The position numbers and the translations under genes were made by a program. A DNA stretch of 26,349 nucleotides from Sandaracinobacteroides sp041909755. Lineage in GTDB: Bacteria > Pseudomonadota > Alphaproteobacteria > Sphingomonadales > Sphingomonadaceae. The stretch lies in assembly GCF_041909755.1 (NCBI RefSeq), contig NZ_JAYRCW010000031.1:1-26349 (forward strand), in the 5' to 3' direction. Below are positions 14,199 to 21,295 of the stretch, piece by piece. The notes beneath the pieces are model-generated. The model saw nothing but the letters and a program-made list of their open reading frames with translations. It had not been told where the DNA came from and did no database searches. Position 1 is the first letter of the stretch. Each line of letters begins with the position of its first letter.

Positions 14199-16016
14199 AT
14201 GGCATCGCAACCGATCACCGACCTGTCCCGAATCCGCAACTTCTCGATCATCGCGCATATCGATCATGGGAAGTCCACGCTGGCCGACCGCCTGATCCAG
14301 GCGACCGGCGGCCTGACCGAGCGCGAGATGTCGGCGCAGGTGCTGGACAATATGGACATCGAGAAGGAGCGCGGCATCACCATCAAGGCGCAGACCGTGC
14401 GCCTTGATTACAAGGCCAAGGACGGCAAGACCTATATCCTGAACCTGATGGACACGCCGGGCCATGTGGATTTCGCCTATGAGGTGAGCCGGTCGCTGGC
14501 GGCCTGCGAGGGCGCGCTGCTGGTGGTGGACGCAGCGCAGGGCGTGGAAGCGCAGACGCTGGCGAACGTCTATCAGTCGATCGAGCATGACCATGAGATC
14601 GTGCCCGTCATCAACAAGGTCGATCTGCCGAGCGCCGAGCCGGAGAAGGTGAAGGCCGAGATCGAGGAGATCATCGGGCTGGATGCATCCGAAGCGGTGC
14701 TGGCCAGCGCCAAGAGCGGGCTGGGCATCGGGGACGTGCTGGAAGCCATCGTGAAGAAGATCCCGCCGCCCAAGGGCGACGCGACCGCGCCGCTGAAGGC
14801 GATGCTGGTGGACAGCTGGTACGACCCCTATCTGGGCGTGGTGATCCTGGTGCGGGTGATCGACGGGGTGATCCGCAAGGGCCAGCTGATCAAGTTCATG
14901 GCCGGCGGCACCGAGCATCTGGTGGACCGGGTGGGCGCCTTCCGCCCCAAGATCGAGCAGCTGCCGCTGCTGGGGCCGGGCGAGGTGGGCTTCATCACCG
15001 CCCAGATCAAGGAAATCGCGCAGGCACGGGTGGGGGACACGATCACCGACGTGAAGCGGCCCGCAGCACAGGCGCTGGAAGGCTTCAAGGAAGTGCAGCC
15101 CGTGGTGTTCTGCGGCCTGTTCCCGACGGACGCCGCCGATTTCGAGAAGCTGCGCGACAGCATCTACAAGCTGCGCCTGAACGACGCGAGCTTCAGCTTC
15201 GAGATGGAGACGTCGGCCGCGCTGGGCTTCGGCTTCCGCTGCGGCTTCCTGGGGCTGCTGCACCTGGAGATCATCCAGGAGCGGCTGAGCCGCGAATATG
15301 ACCTTGACCTCATCACCACGGCGCCCAGCGTCGTCTACAAGGTGTTCCTGACCGACGGCACCGAGCTGGAGCTTCACAACCCGGCCGACATGCCAGATCC
15401 GGTGAAGATCGATCACATGCAGGAGCCGTGGATCGAGGCGACCATCTATGTGCCGGACGAGCATCTGGGCGCGATCCTGAAGCTGTGCCAGGACCGGCGC
15501 GGCATCCAGAAGAACCTGACCTATGTGGGCGGCCGGGCGCAGCTGACCTACGAACTGCCGCTGAACGAGGTGGTGTTCGACTTCTATGACCGGCTGAAGT
15601 CGATCAGCCGGGGCTATGCCAGCTTCGACTATCACCAGACGGGCTATCGCGAGGGCGACCTGGTGAAGATGTCGATCCTTGTGAACGGCGAGCAGGTGGA
15701 CGCGCTGTCCATGATCGTCCACCGCGACGCGGCGGAAGCGCGCGGCCGGCACATGTGCGAGCGGCTGAAGGACCTGATCCCGCGCCACCTGTTCAAGATC
15801 CCGATCCAGGCCGCCATCGGCGCGAAGGTGATCGCGCGGGAAACGATCGCGGCGCTGAGGAAGGACGTGACCGCCAAATGCTATGGCGGCGACATCAGCC
15901 GGAAGAAGAAGCTGCTGGAGAAGCAGAAGGAAGGCAAGAAGCGGATGCGGCAATATGGCAGCGTCGATATTCCGCAGGAGGCCTTCATCGCCGCGCTGAG
16001 GATGGGCGACGAGTGA
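14199..16016 (+). CDS. lepA: Elongation factor 4 (LepA), ribosomal back-translocase GTPase
   Basis: Translational GTPase of 605 aa, the normal length. The G1 motif A-H-I-D-H-G-K-S-T is at residues 19-27, the D-T-P-G-H G3 motif is near residue 85, and N-K-V-D (G4) is near 138. The family-specific C-terminal domain follows, with G-F-R-C-G-F-L-G-L-L-H and the basic K-C-Y-G-G-D-I-S-R-K-K-K-L-L segment near the end. It acts on ribosomes in the cytosol. It follows ribH by 49 bp and has its own candidate promoter, so it may be transcribed both with and apart from the rib genes. Confidence 0.98.
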   Translation: MASQPITDLSRIRNFSIIAHIDHGKSTLADRLIQATGGLTEREMSAQVLDNMDIEKERGITIKAQTVRLDYKAKDGKTYILNLMDTPGHVDFAYEVSRSLAACEGALLVVDAAQGVEAQTLANVYQSIEHDHEIVPVINKVDLPSAEPEKVKAEIEEIIGLDASEAVLASAKSGLGIGDVLEAIVKKIPPPKGDATAPLKAMLVDSWYDPYLGVVILVRVIDGVIRKGQLIKFMAGGTEHLVDRVGAFRPKIEQLPLLGPGEVGFITAQIKEIAQARVGDTITDVKRPAAQALEGFKEVQPVVFCGLFPTDAADFEKLRDSIYKLRLNDASFSFEMETSAALGFGFRCGFLGLLHLEIIQERLSREYDLDLITTAPSVVYKVFLTDGTELELHNPADMPDPVKIDHMQEPWIEATIYVPDEHLGAILKLCQDRRGIQKNLTYVGGRAQLTYELPLNEVVFDFYDRLKSISRGYASFDYHQTGYREGDLVKMSILVNGEQVDALSMIVHRDAAEARGRHMCERLKDLIPRHLFKIPIQAAIGAKVIARETIAALRKDVTAKCYGGDISRKKKLLEKQKEGKKRMRQYGSVDIPQEAFIAALRMGDE

Positions 16017-16185
16017 CGGCGGCCGGCCGGGCCGGCGATCCCGTTCAGCTTTTCACACTTTTCCCACTCGTGACGGGGCAAAGGCCGTGTTTCCGCCTGC
16101 CTTCCCTTATCCACGATGCAAAGAGCGCAGGGGAGACTAGGCGGCCCATCGCCTGTAGGACAGGCCGGCTGGCAGGGGGTATCCG

Positions 16186-16734
16186 ATGGACGGCTTCGAT
16201 GCGGAACGGGCGGCCTGGATCATCACCGCCGCCTATGCGCTGACGCTGCCCCTGCTGGCGCTGGCCTGGCGCGGCAGCGCGCCCGGCCGCGAGCGGATCT
16301 TCTGGTCGCTGGCGCTGCTGGGGGTGCTGGCCCTTGCCCTGAACAAACAGCTGGACCTTCAGACCCAGCTGACCGCCTTTGGCCGGCAGATGGCGCGCGA
16401 CGGCGGCTGGTACGCGGCGCGGCGCGAGGTGCAGCGGCTGTTCATCATCGGGCTGGCCGCGGGGATGGCGGCGGTGGCGCTGGGGCTGGGCTGGATGGCG
16501 CGCAGGCTGGGCGGGCCCGTGTGGGTGACGCTGGCGGGTCTGCTGATGCTGGGCGGCTTCGTGCTGCTGCGCGCGGCATCGTTCCACCATGTCGACCGGC
16601 TGCTGCGCACCGGCCTTCTGGGCACGCGCGCCTGGGTGGTGATCGAGCTGGCGGGGATCGCCGTGGTGCTGGCGGGCAGCGGCTGGGCGGCCTGGCGTGC
16701 GCGGCGCGCCCCTACCCCTAGTCCCTTAGGCTGA
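16186..16734 (+). CDS. Polytopic membrane protein, unrecognised
   Basis: A protein of 182 aa with about five hydrophobic helices: roughly residues 9-27, 40-52, 84-104, 112-128 and 146-166. The loop N-K-Q-L-D-L-Q-T between helices 2 and 3, followed by a charged R-R-E-V-Q-R segment, is a distinctive polar stretch. I do not recognise a function. GGGGG lies 6 nt before the ATG. It is 169 bp downstream of lepA; that gap holds a GC-rich palindromic stretch near 16019-16035 and a TTATCCACG DnaA-box near-match at 16107-16115. Its 3' end overlaps convergent lepB by 17 bp. Confidence 0.75.
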   Translation: MDGFDAERAAWIITAAYALTLPLLALAWRGSAPGRERIFWSLALLGVLALALNKQLDLQTQLTAFGRQMARDGGWYAARREVQRLFIIGLAAGMAAVALGLGWMARRLGGPVWVTLAGLLMLGGFVLLRAASFHHVDRLLRTGLLGTRAWVVIELAGIAVVLAGSGWAAWRARRAPTPSPLG

Positions 16735-17542
16735 GGAACGCCCTGTCGCCCCTGAGCGCGCCCCACCATGTGAGGGGGTTCAGCGTCTGCGAGCCATCGA
16801 GGCTGAAGGTGGTGAATTCGGCGCGGCCGACGATGTTTTCATAGGGCACGAGGCCGAGCCCGCCGATTTCGGGGGGGACGCGGCTGTCCATCGAATTGTC
16901 GCGGTTGTCGCCCATCAGGAACAGCGCGCCGTCCGGCACCGTGACGGGGCCGAAATTGTCGCGCTCGGTCAACGCCATGTCCAGCGTGTTGTAGCTGCGG
17001 CCGTTGGGCAGGGTTTCCCGGAAGGTGGGGAAGCGGCAGACGGGGACGCCGGCGGCGTTCAGCCCCCGGAACTGCGGCATGTAGGGGCAATCCGTGTTGG
17101 GCGAGACGCGCAGCTCGGTATCGGGCTGCTGCACGCGCGGCACCGGCTTTCCATTGAGGATCAGCTGGCCGTCGCGGATTTCCACCACGTCCCCGGGCAG
17201 GCCGATCACGCGCTTGATCCAGTCCGCGCCGTCGGCCGTGCTCTTGATCACGATGATGTCGCCCCGGTCCGGATAGCTGCCGAACAGGCGGCCCGGAATG
17301 TGCGGCAGGACCGGAACCGACGGGCTGAGATAGGAGAAGCCGTAGGGGAATTTCGACACGATCAGCCGATCCCCCACCAGCAGGTTCGCCATCATCGATT
17401 CCGACGGGATGTAGAAGGGCTTGGCGATGAAGCTGTGGATGCCCAGCACGATCAGGATCAGAACCGCCCATTGCTGGATCTCGCGGCGCCAGCTGAAGGG
17501 CTCTTTCGGGGGCTTGGTCACGTCTGGCGCGGAAGCGTTCAT
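16718..17542 (-). CDS. lepB: Signal peptidase I
   Basis: Membrane-bound serine/lysine protease that removes signal peptides from exported proteins. The 274-aa protein has one N-terminal transmembrane helix at about residues 25-40. The nucleophile S49 lies in I-P-S-E-S-M-M, the general base K110 in W-I-K-R-V-I-G-L-P-G-D, and the late G-D-N-R-D-N-S-M-D-S-R box follows. ATG at 17542 overlaps the acpS stop as ATGA. It is the last gene of the coupled pyrE-pdxJ-acpS-lepB chain. The stop lies inside the 3' end of the opposite-strand membrane-protein gene. Confidence 0.97.
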   Translation of the reverse strand: MNASAPDVTKPPKEPFSWRREIQQWAVLILIVLGIHSFIAKPFYIPSESMMANLLVGDRLIVSKFPYGFSYLSPSVPVLPHIPGRLFGSYPDRGDIIVIKSTADGADWIKRVIGLPGDVVEIRDGQLILNGKPVPRVQQPDTELRVSPNTDCPYMPQFRGLNAAGVPVCRFPTFRETLPNGRSYNTLDMALTERDNFGPVTVPDGALFLMGDNRDNSMDSRVPPEIGGLGLVPYENIVGRAEFTTFSLDGSQTLNPLTWWGALRGDRAFLSLRD

Positions 17543-17943
17543 GCAGCACTCGCGGTTATGAGCACGATGGCCTGTGCCCAGGGATGATCGTCTGTGAGGG
17601 TCAGGTGGATATCGGCCTTATGCCCCGGCGGCGTGATGGCGGCAAGGCGCGCAGCCGCGCCGCCCGTGAGATGGAGCGTGGGGCGGCCCGACGGCAGGTT
17701 CACCACGCCGATGTCGCGGAAGAAGACGCCGCTGCGGAAGCCGGTGCCCAGCGCCTTGGCGGCGGCCTCTTTCGCGGCGAAGCGCTTGGCATAGGTGGCC
17801 GTACGGGTGAGCTGGCGGCGGTTGGCCTTTGCCTGCTCGGTTTCGGTGAAGAGGCGGTCGATGAAGCGCTGGCCGAAGCGGTCGATCGAGTTCTGGATGC
17901 GATCGATGTTGCACAGGTCGTTGCCGAGGCCGAGGATCATCAT
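17539..17943 (-). CDS. acpS: Holo-[acyl-carrier-protein] synthase
   Basis: Transfers 4'-phosphopantetheine from CoA to acyl carrier protein, activating fatty-acid synthesis. The 134-aa protein starts with the family pattern I-L-G-L-G-N-D-L, with D9 as a likely Mg ligand. It carries the second motif F-A-A-K-E-A-A-A-K-A-L-G-T-G, with E59 the other ligand and K58/K63 contacting substrate. ATG at 17943 overlaps the pdxJ stop (ATGA), and the gene's own stop overlaps the lepB ATG. The pairing pdxJ-acpS-lepB is common in proteobacteria, which supports the call. Confidence 0.96.
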   Translation of the reverse strand: MMILGLGNDLCNIDRIQNSIDRFGQRFIDRLFTETEQAKANRRQLTRTATYAKRFAAKEAAAKALGTGFRSGVFFRDIGVVNLPSGRPTLHLTGGAAARLAAITPPGHKADIHLTLTDDHPWAQAIVLITASAA

Positions 17944-18671
17944 GTGCGGGCTTCATCCATCAGCGCGCGCATCTGCCGGATCGCGGCGTCCAGCCCGATG
18001 AACACGGCTTCGCCCACCAGGAAATGGCCGATGTTGAGTTCCGCCAGCTGGGGGATCGCCGCCACCGGGGCGACATTTTCGAAGGTGAGCCCGTGGCCCG
18101 CATGCACTTCCAGCCCCAGCGAGGCGGCCAGCGCGGCGCCGGCGCGCAGATTTTCGAGCGCATCCGCCTCGCCATGGGCATAGGGGCCGGTGTGCAATTC
18201 GACGACGGGCGCGCCCAGCCGGGCCGCCATCTCGATCTGGCGCGGATCGGGCGCGATGAACAGCGAGACGCGGATGCCGGCCCCCGACAGCCGCTGGATC
18301 AGGGGGGCCAGATGGTTGTGCTGGCCGGCGGCATCCAGCCCGCCTTCGGTGGTGCGCTCGGCCCGGCGTTCGGGCACGATGCAGGCGGCATGCGGGCGGT
18401 GCCGGAGCGCGATGGCCAGCATCTCGTCGGTCGCCGCCATTTCGAGGTTCAGCGGCAGCGCGATGCCCGTCACCAGCTCGGCGATGTCGGCATCCGTCAT
18501 GTGGCGGCGATCTTCGCGCAGATGCGCGGTGATGCCGTCGGCGCCGGCCGCCGTCGCCAGCTCTGCGGCGCGCAGGGGGCTGGGATGCGCGCCGCCCCGC
18601 GCGTTGCGGATGGTGGCGACATGATCGATGTTGACGCCGAGGCGCAGCCGGCTTGCGGCCCTGGCCGTCAC
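17940..18671 (-). CDS. pdxJ: Pyridoxine 5'-phosphate synthase
   Basis: Condenses 1-deoxyxylulose 5-phosphate with 3-amino-2-oxopropyl phosphate to make pyridoxine 5'-phosphate. The 243-aa TIM-barrel protein shows L-G-V-N-I-D-H-V-A-T-I-R-N-A-R-G-G near the start, G-I-T-A-H-L-R-E-D-R-R-H, the N-L-E-M-A strand, V-P-E-R-R, H-T-G-P-Y-A, and H-A-G-H-G-L near the end, all typical of PdxJ. The start is GTG at 18671, overlapping the pyrE stop as GTGA. Its own stop overlaps acpS, so it is coupled on both sides. Confidence 0.97.
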   Translation of the reverse strand: MTARAASRLRLGVNIDHVATIRNARGGAHPSPLRAAELATAAGADGITAHLREDRRHMTDADIAELVTGIALPLNLEMAATDEMLAIALRHRPHAACIVPERRAERTTEGGLDAAGQHNHLAPLIQRLSGAGIRVSLFIAPDPRQIEMAARLGAPVVELHTGPYAHGEADALENLRAGAALAASLGLEVHAGHGLTFENVAPVAAIPQLAELNIGHFLVGEAVFIGLDAAIRQMRALMDEART

Positions 18672-19249
18672 GCGGCGCGGCTTCCGGGCTTTACCGCCGG
18701 GATCGCCGCCAGGTCTGGCGGCAGGTTGTCGGGCGAATAGCTGGACACGGCGAGGCGGATGAGCGGGGTGAAGGGCACACCCAGATCGGCGGTGCCGGCC
18801 GAGCGGTCGACAAGGCTGGCGGCGTGGATGACCCGGCCGCCGGCGTCCTCTATGGCGCGGATCGCTTCCCGGCTGGAGAGGCCGGTGGTGACGACATCCT
18901 CCATCAGGATCACCTTCATCCCCGGTTCCAGCCGGAAGCCGCGCCGGAGTTCGAAGGTGCCGGTGGGGCGTTCCACGAACATGGAGAGGAGGCCGAGCGC
19001 GCGGGCCAGTTCATGGCCGCAGATGAGGCCGCCCATGGCGGGCGCGATCACCGCCTGCGCCTGCGCCTTCACCCCGGCGGGGAGCTTTGCCGCCAGCGCC
19101 TTCGCCAGCCGTTCGGCGCGGGCGGGATCCATCAGCACGCGGGCGCATTGCAGGTAGCGCGGGCTGCGCAGGCCGGAAGAGAGGATGAAATGCCCTTCCA
19201 GCAGGGCGTCCGCCGCGCGGAATTCGGCCAGGATCTCGTCGTCTGTCAT
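18668..19249 (-). CDS. pyrE: Orotate phosphoribosyltransferase
   Basis: Makes orotidine 5'-phosphate from orotate and PRPP in pyrimidine synthesis. The 193-aa protein has the N-terminal A-L-L-E-G-H-F-I-L-S-S-G segment and the PRPP-binding loop I-L-M-E-D-V-V-T-T-G. ATG at 19249 is chosen because M-T-D-D-E-I-L matches the family start. An in-frame ATG at 19288 would add 13 residues encoded through a perfect GC-rich inverted repeat. A promoter-like pair ends 7 nt before 19249, so the mRNA may be leaderless. It leads the pyrE-pdxJ-acpS-lepB chain, with GTGA overlap to pdxJ. Confidence 0.95.
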   Translation of the reverse strand: MTDDEILAEFRAADALLEGHFILSSGLRSPRYLQCARVLMDPARAERLAKALAAKLPAGVKAQAQAVIAPAMGGLICGHELARALGLLSMFVERPTGTFELRRGFRLEPGMKVILMEDVVTTGLSSREAIRAIEDAGGRVIHAASLVDRSAGTADLGVPFTPLIRLAVSSYSPDNLPPDLAAIPAVKPGSRAA

Positions 19250-19285
19250 GCGCCCCCGCTTAGCGGGCGGGGGCGCATCTGTCAG
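19250..19285 (-). promoter_or_regulatory. Candidate pyrE promoter with embedded perfect inverted repeat
   Basis: Minus strand: CTGACA (19280-19285), 17-bp spacer, TAAGCG (19257-19262), 7 nt, then the pyrE ATG at 19249. A perfect 10-bp inverted repeat (19250-19259 with 19267-19276, 7-nt loop) lies over the -10. If an upstream transcript reads through, the hairpin would cover the ribosome site of pyrE. There is no T tract, so it is not a normal terminator. Confidence 0.45.
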
Positions 19286-19291
19286 CATCCG

Positions 19292-20191
19292 TCAGAAATC
19301 GTAGACGAGGGTTATCCGCGTGGTGGTGTCGAGCTTTTCGAGGCCCAATGGCGGCTCCTCCTCCCACGCGAGGTTGAAGCTGAGGCGGGTGCTGAGCGAT
19401 CCGAACAGCTTCGAGGTGAGCGCCGCCGTGTTGCTGATGGAGGCGGCGCTGTCGAGGAAGATGGCGGTGTCGTTGGTGAAGGCGGTGCTGTCGGAGAGGG
19501 CCCACAGGAAGCGTGACGCGCCGCGGGCGGCAACCGTGTTCTCGCTGTAGGTGACGAACTTCGTCTGCCGCAGCGCCGGGCCGGCCTCCAGGTCCCACTT
19601 CACCGCTTCGCCGTCGACGGCGCGCCAGCCAAGGCCCGCGGATTCGGCGAAGCGCCGCTGGATCCCGGCCTCGCGGTTGCGTTCATATTCGAAGCGGCCC
19701 CAGGCATAGAGACGGCCGGAGAATTTATAGTCGATCTGGTAGCCCGCTAGGATGCGTTCCTGATCGGCGCCGCCGTCGTTGTCGACGATGTCGACGAGCG
19801 CATCCGCCCGGTGCCGCCAGTTCAGGCCGTCGCGCTCGAGGTTGAGGCCGATGGTCAGGCTCTTCGTCTGGCTGTTGCCGGTGGAGACGGAGGCGCCGAG
19901 CTGGCCCGCGCCTTTCCAGCCCTCGAAGAAGCCGGCGCTTGCCAGCTGGGCTTCGCGCTGGGCCGCCTTCGTGGCGGCGATGTCGGCGACGATCCGGTCG
20001 ATCTCTGCCTCTGCGCCCTTGTTGGTTTCCTTGGCGACGGCGACGACGGCGGCGATCTTCGCCGGATCACCGGAGTTGGCCGCCGCCTCCACCATCTGGC
20101 GGACGGCGGGTGGCAGATCGGATTGCGCCCATGCCGGATGCGCCAGCGCGGCGGACGCGGTGAGCAGGATGATGGCTCGATGGATCGTCAT
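19292..20191 (-). CDS. DUF481 (YdiY-like) outer-membrane protein, copy 1
   Basis: A 299-aa exported protein. It has a signal peptide of about 22 residues ending A-W-A, then a helical N-terminal region (about 25-80) rich in Ala/Glu. A beta-rich DUF481 domain runs to a C-terminal T-L-V-Y-D-F, the aromatic end expected for outer-membrane barrels. Family members are called salt-stress-induced outer-membrane proteins, but their function is unclear. ATG at 20191 is chosen because GGGGGG lies 4 nt upstream and the signal peptide starts there; an ATG at 20236 gives a 15-residue extension. A close paralogue lies immediately upstream. Confidence 0.88.
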   Translation of the reverse strand: MTIHRAIILLTASAALAHPAWAQSDLPPAVRQMVEAAANSGDPAKIAAVVAVAKETNKGAEAEIDRIVADIAATKAAQREAQLASAGFFEGWKGAGQLGASVSTGNSQTKSLTIGLNLERDGLNWRHRADALVDIVDNDGGADQERILAGYQIDYKFSGRLYAWGRFEYERNREAGIQRRFAESAGLGWRAVDGEAVKWDLEAGPALRQTKFVTYSENTVAARGASRFLWALSDSTAFTNDTAIFLDSAASISNTAALTSKLFGSLSTRLSFNLAWEEEPPLGLEKLDTTTRITLVYDF

Positions 20192-20275
20192 GGTTCCCCC
20201 CGTTTCGAAGACCGGCCGTTTACGGAGTTCTAGCACGGCGGAATGCCCGGAATGGGGAAATTCGGGGAGTCGGCC

Positions 20276-21193
20276 TCAGAAATCGTAGACGAGCGTCACC
20301 CTTGTGGTGGTGTCGAGGCGCTTGAGGCCGGCGGGCGGGTCCTCTTCCCAGCCCAGATTGTAGCTGAGCCGGGTGCCGATGGAGCCGAACATCTTCGACG
20401 TGAGCGCCGCCGTGTTGCTGAGCGAGGCCGCGTCGTCGACGAAGAGGGCGGTGTCGTTGGTGAAGCGGGTGACGCCGGAGAGATCCCAGGCGAAGCGCGA
20501 GGCGCCGCGGCCGGCCACGCTGTTTTCGGAATGGCTGTCGAAGCGCGTCTGCCGGAGTGCGGGGCCGGCCTCGAGATCCCAGCGGAAGGGGCCGCCCTGC
20601 ACGGCGCGCCAGCCGATCCCGGCCGATTCGGCAAAGCGGCGGCGGATCCCGGCCTCGCGGTTGCGTTCATATTCGACGCGGCCCCAGCTGTAGAGCCGGT
20701 CGGAGAATTTGTAATCGATCTGGTAACCCGCGAGGATGCGCTGCTGATCCTTGCCGTTGCGGTTGTCGGTGATGTCGAGGATGGCGTCTGCACGGTGCCG
20801 CCAGTCGAGCCCGTCGCGTTGCAGGTTCAGCCCGAAGGTGAGGCTGGTCAGCTCGCTGTTGCCCGTGGCGTGGGAAGCGCCGAGCTGGCCCCTGCCCTTC
20901 CAGTTGTCGAAATAATCGGCTTCGGCCAGTTTCGCCTGATGTTCGGCCGCGCGGATGGCGGCGATTTCGGCCACGATCCGGTCGATCTCGGCCTCGGCGC
21001 CCCTGTTCGTCTGCTTGGCGAAGGCGACGACCACGTCGATCTTCGCCTTGTCGCCGGTGTGGGCGGCGGCCTCCACCATGGCGCGCACGGGATCGGGAAG
21101 CGCCGGGGCGGTCGTGCCTGCAGCGGTGGGGGCGGTTGCGGAGGAGGCAGCCGGCATCACCGCGAGACATGCGGCGGACAGGATCAGGCGCAT
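20276..21193 (-). CDS. DUF481 (YdiY-like) outer-membrane protein, copy 2
   Basis: A 305-aa exported paralogue of the downstream gene, with the same layout: signal peptide, helical stretch, DUF481 barrel and C-terminal L-V-Y-D-F. In a 68-residue core (W-R-H-R-A-D-A to G-W-R-A-V) I count 56 identical residues between copies. The N-terminal signal and the linker after it diverge more. ATG at 21193 has GGGGGAG 5 nt upstream; an ATG at 21211 is in frame but adds six non-signal residues. The two genes are 84 bp apart, which leaves room for separate promoters. A LacI-like palindrome lies upstream of this copy. Confidence 0.88.
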   Translation of the reverse strand: MRLILSAACLAVMPAASSATAPTAAGTTAPALPDPVRAMVEAAAHTGDKAKIDVVVAFAKQTNRGAEAEIDRIVAEIAAIRAAEHQAKLAEADYFDNWKGRGQLGASHATGNSELTSLTFGLNLQRDGLDWRHRADAILDITDNRNGKDQQRILAGYQIDYKFSDRLYSWGRVEYERNREAGIRRRFAESAGIGWRAVQGGPFRWDLEAGPALRQTRFDSHSENSVAGRGASRFAWDLSGVTRFTNDTALFVDDAASLSNTAALTSKMFGSIGTRLSYNLGWEEDPPAGLKRLDTTTRVTLVYDF

Positions 21194-21222
21194 CGAAACT
21201 CCCCCGGGCATTCGTTCGTGAT

Positions 21223-21234
21223 GATAGCGCTAAC
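21223..21234. promoter_or_regulatory. Possible LacI-family operator (GATAGCGCTAAC)
   Basis: A near-perfect palindrome with central AGCGCT, the core expected for many LacI-family operators, 30-40 bp upstream of the start of DUF481 copy 2. A TATCAT -10-like hexamer overlaps it on the minus strand. Only one arm position is mismatched. Confidence 0.35.
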
Positions 21235-21295
21235 GGTTCGAGAAAGCCGGAATCGACCGGCCCATGCAAGCGAAAAATCGGCCATGGGGTGGCGG

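Noticed and set aside
14172..14199. Perfect hairpin before lepA as a terminator after ribH
   Set aside because: No T tract; the stem ends on the lepA ATG and overlaps a better promoter match.
19250..19276. Perfect hairpin before pyrE as a Rho-independent terminator of the DUF481 gene
   Set aside because: No T tract follows; the ATG of pyrE comes directly after the stem on the minus strand.
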